DNA of 64,000 nt from Crocinitomix sp. (GTDB lineage Bacteria > Bacteroidota > Bacteroidia > Flavobacteriales_D > Crocinitomicaceae), in NCBI GenBank assembly GCA_013138735.1, contig WTCE01000001.1:1-64000 (forward strand), given 5' to 3'. The notes below the pieces were generated by a model that was given only the letters and a program-made list of their open reading frames with translations, did no database searches and was not told the origin of the DNA. Position numbers and translations under genes: made by a program. Of the stretch, positions 1 to 8,751 are shown in pieces. How positions within the stretch are numbered: the stretch's first letter is position 1; each line of letters begins with the position of its first letter.

Positions 1-65
1 TTAAAAAAAAATGACCAAGAATACCTATTGAATCCCCATAGCTTTTGATGACCCCGAGAGGAGGA

Positions 66-128
66 GTGCAACACACGCTCTAATGAACTGCGGCCTTACC
101 GCAATTCATTAGAGCTTAATTGTTAGGC
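66..128 (+). repeat. attC-like hairpin at a gene breakpoint
   Basis: The arms 77-93 and 99-115 form a 17-bp inverted repeat with one C/A mismatch (88/104) and a 5-nt loop. An AAC triplet (70-72, within gtgcaac) and a GTTAGGC (122-128, matching GTTRRRY) flank the stem. This is the general layout of integron attC sites (R''-L''-loop-L'-R', here 63 bp). The left box has one departure from RYYYAAC. The reductase remnant begins immediately after it. No integrase is in view, and GTTAGGCC also reads naturally as Val-Arg-Pro of the reductase, so the resemblance could be partly chance. Confidence 0.35.
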
Positions 129-592
129 CAAGTTATTTCATGCAAAATATAACAACTACTTTGCTCCCCGAGATTCGAAATTCACACTCAATAACGCTTC
201 CTTCAGGAAAAGCAAAATTTATTTGGATTGATGTTGAAAATATTGGAGAGGCTATATCTGTACTCATTGAATCCTTTCAAAACCATAAGAATATGGTATA
301 TGAAATAACAGTAGGAGAGAATAAAAATTTTGATGAAGTCACGGAAATAATGTCAGAAATTACAGGGATTAAGATTAGTTTTAACAAAATTAATCCAATT
401 AGCTTTTATTTCAAAAAGAAAAAAAATGGTTTGGAAAGTGGTTTTGCCCTTATTATGACAATTTTACACTTTTTGCCTCGGTTTCAAAAACCTCCCAAAA
501 TTTCTGATAGTTATAACAAACTTACAGGAAGTAATCCAACGACAATAAGGGAAATTATTGAAAGAGAAAAACAAAAAATGATTTCGACTTAA
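113..592 (+). pseudogene. 5'-truncated NmrA-like NAD(P)-binding reductase
   Basis: This is the C-terminal part of an NmrA/SDR-type NAD(P)-binding oxidoreductase of unknown substrate. The open frame reads L-I-V-R-P-S-Y-F-M-Q-N just before and across the first ATG at 140. That is the conserved segment found mid-protein in this family, which usually spans about 280-300 residues. Only about 155 residues remain, and the N-terminal Rossmann half with its glycine motif is absent. In this frame a TAG at 110-112 closes the reading within the hairpin at 77-115, so the gene was cut there. The ATG at 140 gives a 150-residue ORF that is unlikely to fold alone. No operon partner is visible. Confidence 0.7.
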
Positions 593-635
593 TAGAGGAT
601 AATGAATTTTTGAAATAGTAAAATTAGACGCTCTA

Positions 636-836
636 TTAAAAACAATTCAACTTTTCCAAACCAATAATTTCTAATTCAACTTCTTCGTGGTCATCATTAT
701 CACTCAATACATACGTAATTGTAAAATATTGATCAACTTCTTTTGTTCCGTTTAAATCAAATTTCATCAAAATATTTTCCGCTGCGAAATTTGAAAGATC
801 GAAGAACAAATATTTTTGATTTGAAAAAACGAAATC
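636..836 (-). pseudogene. short coding remnant, unknown family
   Basis: A minus-strand frame of 66 codons runs from just after a TAA (837-839) to a TAA at 636-638. The first ATG (765-767) would give a 43-residue acidic peptide beginning MKFDLNGTKE and ending GLEKLNCF. The frame continues upstream of that ATG with protein-like composition (SNQKYLFFDLSNFAAENIL), which suggests the 3' end of a longer lost gene rather than a real small protein. I do not recognise the family. It ends about 45 bases from the reductase remnant's stop, in a convergent arrangement. Confidence 0.3.
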
Positions 837-849
837 TTAGCAAAGAATC

Positions 850-940
850 TTAAAAAGACGACTTTATTTCGTTGAAAACCTCCTCCAACGCCTTCAAATC
901 CTCAAAAACAGGGTTCGATAACAGTCCCCTTCTCTCCGCG
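850..940 (-). repeat. GLLSNP repeat, copy A
   Basis: This copy is nearly identical to copy C at 3755-3818 over about 65 bases. Read on the minus strand it encodes AERRGLLSNPVFEDLKALEE followed by VFNEIKSSF and a stop at 850-852. On the plus strand it lies directly 5' of the terminator at 947-976. It may be the 3' end of a mobile or multicopy coding sequence, or a conserved 3'-UTR module. I cannot assign it to a named family. Confidence 0.55.
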
Positions 941-946
941 AAAAGG

Positions 947-976
947 AAACCAAGTGCATTGCACTTGGTTTTTTTA
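947..976 (+). terminator. intrinsic terminator next to repeat A
   Basis: The arms 947-958 and 960-971 are perfect inverted repeats (aaaccaagtgca / tgcacttggttt). The right arm runs into a T-tract. It would stop rightward transcription between the eroded region and the T9SS gene at 1257. Confidence 0.6.
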
Positions 977-1028
977 TTGGAATCAACCGCAGTTTTACTT
1001 TGAATTGAGAACAAGAAAAAAATCAAAA

Positions 1029-1140
1029 TTATTTCTGAAAGAAAGAATTGGTTTCTATGCTTTGGGTGGATACCTTATCCTTGATCGCTTTCATAATCTG
1101 AAATGAAGGATGGGAATGTAATCCCTCTCTTTCCGCGAGC
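1029..1140 (-). repeat. GLLSNP repeat, diverged copy B
   Basis: The minus-strand frame encodes LAEREGLHSHPSFQIMKAIK and ends with TAA at 1029-1031. Against copy A (AERRGLLSNPVFEDLKAL) the spacing of AER-GL-S-P-F-(L/M)KA is kept, while the nucleotide sequence has diverged strongly. This favours past protein-level constraint. No clear terminator hairpin accompanies it. It fills most of the space upstream of the gene at 1257. Confidence 0.35.
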
Positions 1141-1256
1141 ATTTTTGAAAAACTACATTTTTTTTTATAAATACCCAACCTAAACTTATTTTTTTCCGTT
1201 AACTGTGGACAGGATCAAACAAAATTAATCCTTTATTTTCAAACGAAAGCACTAGA

Positions 1257-3746
1257 ATGAAACTATCATTACTCCTTGTATTTACATTTATTGGTTTCCA
1301 CTCATTCAGTCAAAAGGCGAATGACGAATGGGGCATTCAACTCTTTTCAAATTTAGGGTTTACTCAATGTATCAATAATGACATGTATATAATGGACGAA
1401 CAAATCGATTATTTTGTTGAAAAAAATAACTATCAAATATTCCTTTCGGATGATGCGTTTGTTTTTGGTGTGAAAGAAGAAAATGTAGATAGCGAAAATC
1501 AAGTGTCAAGAGAATACGAGGAACACCAACGGGAAGTAAAACTTGCAACATGGAATTATTTTAAAATTGAATTTCAAAAAGTCACTACCGGAAAAACCAT
1601 AGGGGCAATAGACAAAAAAAATCATACGTACCATTATCAAGACACGGACAACGAATCTAGCACGGTTATCCTAAATTGTTTTGATAAATTAATTTATCAA
1701 AACCTATATCCAAATATTGATCTCGTTTTGGAACTGCCCAATTATGGGGGGTTAAAATATAGTTTTCATGTGCATCCAGGAGGAGATTATAAGGATATTC
1801 AGATGAAATATTTTGGTGTAAATGTAAATTTTAATAACAAAAGGGGACTTCAATTAACCTCAGAATTTCATGATTTTTCAGATGCGGCTCCTAAATCATT
1901 TGTCAATTCTGAAGAACTTTGCACCAAATTTTGCATCAAAGAAAATACAGTCTCATTTAGTTTAGATGAATATGATTTAACAGATGAATTAATTATTGAC
2001 CCTTGGTTGGTATCAGATTTATCCGCCGCCTTTGTTGACCATCACAACGGATATGAAGTTGGATATGATGATGAAGGCAATTGCGCTGTGTTGGGAAATT
2101 ATGGAGAAAAGGTTGCGTTATTTGATAATACCGGCACTTTGCTTTGGACTTTTGCACTTGCTGATCTAGGTGAAGGTCCACTCTTACCAGGAGATCTTGA
2201 GGTAAATCCACTTAACGGAGACATCTACGTGTCTTTTGGAATATCAGGCTACCTCGCACGTATCAATTTGGCAGGAGAATTGGTTAATACTTTTTATTTC
2301 CCTGCTGATCCTTGTCCCAGAGAAATTTGGAGATTGAGGTTTAATAAATTTGAAAATGTGCTTTATGCTGGACTTGGTGGTTGGAGTCCGTGTAATACTC
2401 CTTTAGCTATTTTTAGCGCAGATTTATCAGAATATGAGATCTACGACCACCCTTTAAGCGACGTTCCAGTTGAGGGAAATAAAGATGTTACCTTAATGGC
2501 AACTAGCCCAGATCATGATGAGATTTATATTATGACGGCCGCCAACCCGTACACCAGCCCTGATCACAACATTTTATATAGGGTCGATTATTCGGACCCC
2601 TCGTCGGTAATTTGGGAAAAGGATAGTCATCATGAATTTATCGAAATATCAAGTGTTGCCTATGGTCCTTGGGCTGAACGACCAAATGGTTTTAATGGTT
2701 TAGTTTGTACTTATGACTTCCTTTTTTCCTATGATGGAAACATAGTTAAAAAGTATAATAAAGAGACTGGAGTAATTTTGGATTCTTTGATTTTATATGG
2801 TGCTGAATTCACTTACGGTGGTTTTGATTTTGATCCTTGTGGATCGTTATTTATCGGATCCAATAATGATGTTTTGGAATATTCTCAAGACTTGGAGTTC
2901 ATAAATAGTTACCCTCTGCCTGACAGGTGTTTTGATTTACGAGTTGCAAATGGATTTGTTTATATTTCAGGTGAAGGTTTTGTGTCACGAATTGACTTAG
3001 AAACTGAAGGTGTTTTACTTACTAAAACAAATGCTATTTGCGACTCTTGTAATGGATCAGCTAAGGTAGACACAAGCGCCTGTAAATTACCAGATTTTGA
3101 AAGTGTTGTATGGAGTCCAGGTGGCGAAACTGATTTAATGATTACAGATCTTTGTCCTGGATTGTATATTGCCACTGTAACTACTTTAGATGGAGATGGG
3201 GAGGAAATAATATATGTTGACACTATAGAGGTTGAATTGATTGAAACGTTAATTCCAGTAGACTTATCTACGGGTTTGCAATCAGACACTATTTGTTCAC
3301 AAAGTGGTGCTATTGAGCTAATAATGGAGCCTGAAGGTGGGGAACTATTTGGACCAGGGTTATCTGATTCTGAATTTAATCCTTCGGATGTAGGGACAGG
3401 TGTTTACTTGATTTATTATACTTATTCTGATGAATTTGGATGTTATGGCGAAGATTCTCTTACGTTCACGGTTGTTGATTGTTTGGGAATTAATGATGAG
3501 CATAAAAATATAATCAATGTTTTCCCAAATCCTTTTGACGACTTTACAACAATAAATTTTAATGTCGAACTCAAAGGTCAAAATCAATTAATTATCTACA
3601 ATTCTCTTGGCCAAGAAGTTTATCGTAAAGAAAATATATCTGGTTCTGGATTGACAATGAGTAAGAAGGAATTGGCGGCAGGTGTTTATTTACTTTCGTT
3701 GTTCTATCAAAATGAAAGATACAACATTAAGTTAATTGCTCAATAA
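1257..3746 (+). CDS. T9SS type A sorting domain protein (secreted beta-propeller)
   Basis: This is an 829-residue secreted protein. Residues 1-19 are a signal peptide (MKLSLLLVFTFIGFHSFSQ). The N-terminal 240 residues resemble the DUF7948-type domain of its neighbour, with Y-x-N-x-Y-P-N-I-D and 'KYSFHVHPGG' motifs. A beta-propeller-like region (about 250-590) follows, then a Cys-containing SprB-like repeat with CDSCNGSAK and LCPGLY. The C-terminal 85 residues are a type IX secretion sorting domain: N-V-F-P-N-P-F-D, a YNSLGQEVY motif, then LAAGVYLL. The product should therefore be exported by T9SS and anchored or released at the surface. Role unknown. It is monocistronic, with repeat C and a terminator directly downstream. 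Confidence 0.85.
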   Translation: MKLSLLLVFTFIGFHSFSQKANDEWGIQLFSNLGFTQCINNDMYIMDEQIDYFVEKNNYQIFLSDDAFVFGVKEENVDSENQVSREYEEHQREVKLATWNYFKIEFQKVTTGKTIGAIDKKNHTYHYQDTDNESSTVILNCFDKLIYQNLYPNIDLVLELPNYGGLKYSFHVHPGGDYKDIQMKYFGVNVNFNNKRGLQLTSEFHDFSDAAPKSFVNSEELCTKFCIKENTVSFSLDEYDLTDELIIDPWLVSDLSAAFVDHHNGYEVGYDDEGNCAVLGNYGEKVALFDNTGTLLWTFALADLGEGPLLPGDLEVNPLNGDIYVSFGISGYLARINLAGELVNTFYFPADPCPREIWRLRFNKFENVLYAGLGGWSPCNTPLAIFSADLSEYEIYDHPLSDVPVEGNKDVTLMATSPDHDEIYIMTAANPYTSPDHNILYRVDYSDPSSVIWEKDSHHEFIEISSVAYGPWAERPNGFNGLVCTYDFLFSYDGNIVKKYNKETGVILDSLILYGAEFTYGGFDFDPCGSLFIGSNNDVLEYSQDLEFINSYPLPDRCFDLRVANGFVYISGEGFVSRIDLETEGVLLTKTNAICDSCNGSAKVDTSACKLPDFESVVWSPGGETDLMITDLCPGLYIATVTTLDGDGEEIIYVDTIEVELIETLIPVDLSTGLQSDTICSQSGAIELIMEPEGGELFGPGLSDSEFNPSDVGTGVYLIYYTYSDEFGCYGEDSLTFTVVDCLGINDEHKNIINVFPNPFDDFTTINFNVELKGQNQLIIYNSLGQEVYRKENISGSGLTMSKKELAAGVYLLSLFYQNERYNIKLIAQ

Positions 3747-3754
3747 TAGTTTCT

Positions 3755-3818
3755 AAAACCTCCTCCAACGCCTTTAAATCCTCAAAAAGAGGGTTCGATA
3801 ACAGTCCCCTTCTCTCCG
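3755..3818 (-). repeat. GLLSNP repeat, copy C
   Basis: This copy begins eight bases after the stop of the T9SS gene and is about 97% identical to copy A by eye. The minus-strand frame encodes TERRGLLSNPLFEDLKALEE. It could be read as part of a 72-codon ORF (3727-3945), but that ORF crosses the terminator stem and overlaps the end of the T9SS gene, so I treat it as a repeat, not a gene. Confidence 0.6.
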
Positions 3819-3826
3819 TAACGAAA

Positions 3827-3856
3827 AAGCTGAGCGCGTAGTGCTTGGCTTTTTTT
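3827..3856 (+). terminator. intrinsic terminator after the first T9SS gene
   Basis: The arms 3827-3837 (aagctgagcgc) and 3841-3851 (gtgcttggctt) pair with several G-U type matches around a 3-nt loop, followed by a T-run. The stem is unrelated in sequence to those at 947 and 7688 although all three sit at the same place next to the repeat. Confidence 0.6.
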
Positions 3857-3954
3857 GTGAAATAAATCGAAACTTGTTTCGGGTTAAAAAAATCTGGGGA
3901 GCAAAGCACAAAAGAAGAAATGACCATCAGCTGTTTAGGGATCAATTGGACATT

Positions 3955-4014
3955 GAATGGATAGTTCAGTTGACTGGTTTGTCGTAGACCGAGCTAAATG
4001 ATTTGGCTAAGTAA
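3955..4014 (+). pseudogene. possible Rpn-type nuclease/transposase tail remnant
   Basis: The frame reads EWIVQLTGLS, stop, TELNDLAK, stop. The 'LTGLS..E(I/L)..L' pattern is typical of the C-terminal tail of Rpn/PD-(D/E)XK putative transposase proteins. Only about 20 codons remain, with an internal TAG. The rest of 3857-4140 shows nothing I can name. Confidence 0.25.
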
Positions 4015-4140
4015 AAAGGGCTTTTGTAAATCATTTCTACGAAAATTCTGAACAATCTTTAGATGAAATCAACCTTTTGCTGCTGAAAGCCGTTATGTTA
4101 TATAGATAAAAGCCCCTAAAATCATTCAGGAATTCGACTC

Positions 4141-7100
4141 ATGAAATATATTACAGCATTATTTCTTCTATTTACCTTGATAATTTTTTCTTCATGCTCT
4201 TATGCACAGGATTCCGAATTAGAAAGAATTCAATCTGCTGATAGATCATCTAAGATTGGTTTTCAAGAAAATAAAGGACAGTTTGAGGACATTAATCACG
4301 CACCTGTACCCTATGTCTTGTTTAAACTGGAATCTGCAGGACTCAATGTTTGGATCACCAATACGGGTTTAACATATCATATTTTTGACATAGAAAAGAA
4401 ATACTTACCTAAAGATAGCCTTAAAGTTGGTAGCGAGGAAAAGATTAAAATAATGCATTCAAGAAGGATCGATATGATCTTAAAAAATGCAAGCATAAAA
4501 AAAGAAAATATTTCTACCTCAAATATAATTTCGCAAGGTGAACACAATTACTATTTGGGAAACTGCCCAGCGGGAGTTTTTGATGTAAAAACGTACGAAG
4601 AAATATTGATTAAGGAAATTTATGCGGGTATTGATTGGAAAATCTATATTACGCAATCAGGCGAATTAAAATATGATTTTATTGTCCATCCTAATGCAAA
4701 TCCAGGACTAATAAAATTAGTTTATGAAGGCTACGGAAGTATAGAGACCAAGCCAACACAATTGCACTTTGAAACAGATTTAGGGACGCTATCAGAAGGC
4801 GAGTTGATTTGTTTTCAGAATGGTGAAAAAGTAAGGGCAACTTATCAATTTCATAAAAACGATAACCTTACCCATCTAGGGGCAGGTAACTTTAGCAACG
4901 GAAACGAGCAACCCGTCATGGAAAATTCTTTTTCAGTTGAAACAACGATCGATTTATCTGATTATGACGAAAGCCAAGAATTAATAATTGATCCAGAGTT
5001 AGTATGGGGTACTTGTTACGGAGGGAATTCTTACGAAGGAATTATATCTATTACTACTGACCAAGATGGGAGTCTATTCGCTACTGGATATTGCCATTCT
5101 ACTGATTTTCCTGTTATGGATACTGGAACTTACTTTCAAGAATCCGCGACACCCTTGGAGACTTTTGTATTAAAATTCAATAATAATAGTAATTTAATTT
5201 GGGCAACATATTATGGAGGAAGCGAAAATGAAAAAGGGTCTTCTATAACTGTTGACTTAAATAATGATATTTGGCTTACAGGGTATACACTTTCTGAGGA
5301 CTTGCCAACTTTTGCGCCACCAATGGATGGTTTTTTTCAACCTACTATAGCAGGTGATAGAAATTTGTTTATTGCTAAGTTCAACAATAGTGGGGAAATT
5401 TTATTGGCAACCTACTACGGAGGGTCGTATGCGGATATCGGAGATGCAATTACAACTGATTTATTTGGTAACGTTTTTATAACAGGTACTTCCCATTCTG
5501 ATGATTTTCCTTTAGCAGATAATGGAACCTATTTTGATGATACTTTCGAGTGGACTTCGGATCTTTTCATATTAAAATTTAATGCCGAATTCGAAAGAGA
5601 GTGGGCGACTTATTATGGTGGGATTGGTCAAGAAGAAGGAACCGATATTACATGTGATTTGAGTGGTAATGTATTAGTGACTGGATTAACCACATCTTCA
5701 GATTTTGAAACAGAGGATTGTGGAGGGTATTACCAAACCTCATCTAATGCAAGAGAAGGGTTTTTATTGAAATTTGATAATATTGGAAATCGAATTTGGG
5801 CAACATTCCTTGGTGGAAATTGGCATGATGAAGGAACTTCCGTTTTAACAGATCAAAATGATAATATATTTGTCTCAGGAGTTACCTCATCAACCGATTT
5901 TCCAGTATTAGACGCTGGAACTTATTTTCAGGAAGAAAACGCAGGCGGAAAAGATGCTTTTATCACTAAATTTGACAGTGATCACAATCTTATTTGGGGA
6001 TCTTATTACGGAGGCTATAACAATGACGGGATTGCTAGTGGAGTCACGGACACACCAGACCAACTGGCAATTGACCAATGTGGAAATGTGTATTTCGTTT
6101 TTTCTACTTTTCACTATACTGGTGAAGAAGATATTCCATTATATACGCCAGGTGACTGTTATTTCTATGATATAGTGGAGAGCGGTAGACATCTTTTTTT
6201 AACACGATTTCAAAATGATGGAACACTTGATTTTGCCTCTTATATTGCCAGAGGTTTTAGAACGAATATTGCACTGGATGGTGATAACAATATCTTTCTT
6301 GGTAGTGAAGTAGGCTATATCCCTATAGATGATCCCTATTTACCAAATCCAGGAGGAGGCGCTTATCATCAACTTGGTAATGGTATTGAAGATTGTACAT
6401 TTTTCAAACTTATAGATACATTAGTTGCAACTAAAATTCAACCTGAAGATACGTTATGTGCATGTGATGGTATAGCAACCGTTTCTTTATGCGGTACTCC
6501 TCCTTATAGTTATAAATGGAGTACAGGTTTGGAAATAATTGACACTTCGGCTAATGTAATTAGTTTAACTGATTTATGTCCAGGTGAGTATTGGGTTGAA
6601 GTAAAAGCCGGTTGTTATGAAATTGACACCATTTATTTCACATTTGAAGGTTATATTTCAGGTTTAGAATTAGATCTGGGAGCAGACACAACAGTTTGCA
6701 ATGACATTTTTTGGACACTAGATGCTGGAAACCCAGGTGCCGAATATAGCTGGCATGACATGAGTACAGAACAATTTTTTACGGCTTATACTAGCGGTAC
6801 ATATTGGGTGACCGTTTATGATGGATTGGGCTGCAGTTTAACGGACTCTATAACCTTGTCTATCGGAGAAATAGTTGTTGACCTTGGTAACGATACCACT
6901 ATTTGTTATTCGGAGGATACTTTGATTTTAAATGCTGGTTTTGCTGGGGCTTCGTTCAGTTGGCAGGATGAAAGTGATGAACAGTTCTAAGATGTTCTCA
7001 CGAGTGGGATTTACTGGGTGCAAGTAGATAGTGCGGGCTGTTTAGGATCAGATACAATCCTTGTGACTGCGCATCCTGATATCCTTATTGATCTAGGTGA

Positions 7101-7560
7101 AGACACCATTCTTTGTGGAGGTGAAATACTATTCTTGGATGCATTAAATGACGGGGCTGAATTTTTATGGAACACAGGTGAAACCACGCAAATTATTGAA
7201 ATCGCAAGTTCTGGTAACTATTGGGTTAATGTAAGTAATGATTATTGTGATGGTAAAGATTCTATCCATGTAACTTTAGTTGATTGTGCAAGCATTACTG
7301 AAACTAATAATAGCGTCATTACTATTTTCCCCAATCCTTTTAATGCGTATACAACTGTTTATTTTCCCGAAGAGTTTAGTGAAAGTCATGCAATTATTAT
7401 TCATGACATTTTGGGAAAAGAAATCTATCGAATAGAAAATTTAACAGGTTCATCTATTAACATTGGCAAGGAACATTTTGCTAGTGGTACATATATTTTG
7501 TCCATAGTTAATTATTCAAATCAAGAAATCATAGCTAGAGAAAAATTAATTTCTCAATAG
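4141..7560 (+). pseudogene. T9SS SBBP-repeat protein with in-frame stop
   Basis: This is a secreted protein of 1139 codons interrupted by one TAA at 6988-6990. Residues 1-23 are a signal peptide with a lipoprotein-like Cys. Residues 40-290 are a DUF7948-type domain beginning IGFQENKGQFED. About five SBBP-type propeller repeats follow, marked by (W/L)ATYYGG, then Cys-containing SprB-like repeats. The same frame continues without shift after the stop (7018 is in phase). It carries another repeat (DLGEDT..LCGG) and a complete T9SS type A domain with TIFPNPFNAY, HDILGKEIY and FASGTYILS. As read, the product is a 949-residue protein without its sorting signal. The preceding repeat has TEQFFTAY where this one has DEQF-stop-DV, so a single base change explains it. 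Sequencing error, true nonsense mutation and read-through are all possible. Confidence 0.8.
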
Positions 7561-7573
7561 GTTGAATAATTCT

Positions 7574-7686
7574 TTAAACCTCCCTCAAAACCTCATCTAA
7601 CGCCTTTAAATCCTCAATAACCTTCGTGAAACGGCTTTGGTCGTCGAAGAAAACAGGATTCGATAACAGTCCCCCGCTCGCCACGT
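7574..7686 (-). repeat. GLLSNP repeat, copy D with in-frame insertion
   Basis: The minus-strand frame encodes ASGGLLSNPVF, an extra segment (FDDQSRFTKVI), then EDLKALDEVLREV and a stop at 7574-7576. Compared with copies A and C the insertion is a multiple of three bases, and the changes E/D and V/L are conservative. It lies 14 bases after the second T9SS gene and abuts the terminator at 7688. Confidence 0.5.
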
Positions 7687-7687
7687 A

Positions 7688-7723
7688 AAACCAGATTCAT
7701 TTTTATGAATCTGGTTTTTTTTT
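7688..7723 (+). terminator. intrinsic terminator after the second T9SS gene
   Basis: A perfect 13-bp stem (7688-7700 with 7705-7717, aaaccagattcat / atgaatctggttt), a TTTT loop and a run of nine T on the plus strand. Confidence 0.75.
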
Positions 7724-7732
7724 ACCCAAGAC

Positions 7733-7915
7733 TATTACTATGACTTATGTCGTTTAAGTGCTTACTCCAAAATGCATGATAGGATTTATATAGGTTATTC
7801 TGCAAACCTAATTGCAAGAATAAATGCGTTTAACAACTCTCAAAAAAGTCACACTAGAATTTATAGACCATGGATAGTAGGACATGTTGAGTTATTCCAT
7901 CTCCATTTGGCGTAA
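7733..7915 (+). pseudogene. GIY-YIG nuclease domain remnant
   Basis: The frame reads Y-S-K-M-H-D-R-I-Y-I-G-Y-S-A-N-L-I-A-R-I, then HTRIYRPW, and ends at TAA 7913-7915. The RIYIGYSANLIARI stretch matches the YIG half and following helix of small UvrC-like GIY-YIG proteins (usually 80-100 residues), and 'RPW' is the usual next landmark. The N-terminal GIY strand is degraded, and the protein stops early at HLHLA. The first in-frame ATG (7772) would give 47 residues. It is probably dead. 7916-8060 shows nothing else I can support. Confidence 0.5.
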
Positions 7916-8060
7916 AATATTTATGCCTGAGAATTGGATTGGTTCATAAAGTGATTGATTCACAAACTCCACCTGTACAGGAACTGTCACTCGGGAGCAA
8001 TAACATACAATTTCAAGTTTTTATAGCTAGACAAAAATATAGCGTCACGATCTATTCCAC

Positions 8061-8714
8061 CTACAAAGTAAGAGACCTACCAATCAACTTCTCGCTTTTA
8101 TTCTTTAGGTTAAATTCATCCATGTTTTGCCCTTGCAAACAAATAGCAGCCTGATAATTTGAATTAAAAGGAAATGAACTGATACACCACTTATCATGGC
8201 CATCATTAATGATTTCTTGTAGGCAATTCTCATGTCGTAATCCTTTGAGTATGCCTATTCCTTTGGCTTTTAAAAATGCTTCTTTTCTGGTCCAGACATT
8301 GAAGAATGCATCTGTTTTTCTTTGTGCAGAACTGATATGTTGTTTTTCATCTTGATGAAAATGCCGTTTCATACCGGTTAAATCAATTTCTTTAATTAGT
8401 TCAATATCAATGCCTATTTCAACTGATGAAAATCCAGCTATCACAATTGTACCTGAGTGACTAATATTGAATTTGACACCAGAAATCATAGGTTTTCCAT
8501 CAGGCGAAACCTCCCACTGATTCCAGTCAAAGTGAATAGCGTTTTCTTTACAATAAAGTGCAACTAGTAATTTGCCGTACAATTTGAGTTGTTGATCTGT
8601 TAATTGCCAATAACGCAAAATATCTTTTTGTATATGACCAGGTAGTTGTTTAAGATCAGCGCGAAACTGTTCTTCTGAAATATTGGTGATATCAATGTAC
8701 CAAACTTCAGTCAT
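8061..8714 (-). CDS. Sfp-type 4'-phosphopantetheinyl transferase
   Basis: This enzyme transfers phosphopantetheine from CoA to the active serine of carrier domains, converting the apo carriers of this locus to holo form. The 217-residue protein has the two family signatures: GIDIELI at 101-107 (Mg-binding D103 and E105), and W-T-R-K-E-A-F-L-K-A-K-G at 141-152. The length fits the Sfp/Gsp group rather than the shorter AcpS type. It is the last gene of the minus-strand locus. The locus holds ten carrier domains (seven in the NRPS proteins and three free-standing), so a dedicated PPTase is expected. No terminator was recognised after its stop. Confidence 0.92.
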   Translation of the reverse strand: MTEVWYIDITNISEEQFRADLKQLPGHIQKDILRYWQLTDQQLKLYGKLLVALYCKENAIHFDWNQWEVSPDGKPMISGVKFNISHSGTIVIAGFSSVEIGIDIELIKEIDLTGMKRHFHQDEKQHISSAQRKTDAFFNVWTRKEAFLKAKGIGILKGLRHENCLQEIINDGHDKWCISSFPFNSNYQAAICLQGQNMDEFNLKNKSEKLIGRSLTL

Positions 8715-8751
8715 GATGAGAATAAATCGCGTTTGTATTTAGCATTGTGCA

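Noticed and set aside
3727-3945. 72-codon minus-strand ORF containing repeat C
   Set aside because: It overlaps the end of the T9SS gene and runs through the terminator stem. Only the repeat portion is shared with the other copies.
7018-7560. Separate 180-codon gene after the TAA
   Set aside because: It is in phase with the upstream frame and continues its repeats, so it is the cut-off tail of the same gene.
850-7686. tRNA-like GGTTCGAT in the repeats
   Set aside because: The gttcgata string resembles a T-loop, but no cloverleaf, acceptor stem or anticodon arm can be formed around it.
7939-8154. 71-codon plus-strand ORF
   Set aside because: It overlaps the phosphopantetheinyl transferase gene in antisense and has no recognisable protein features.
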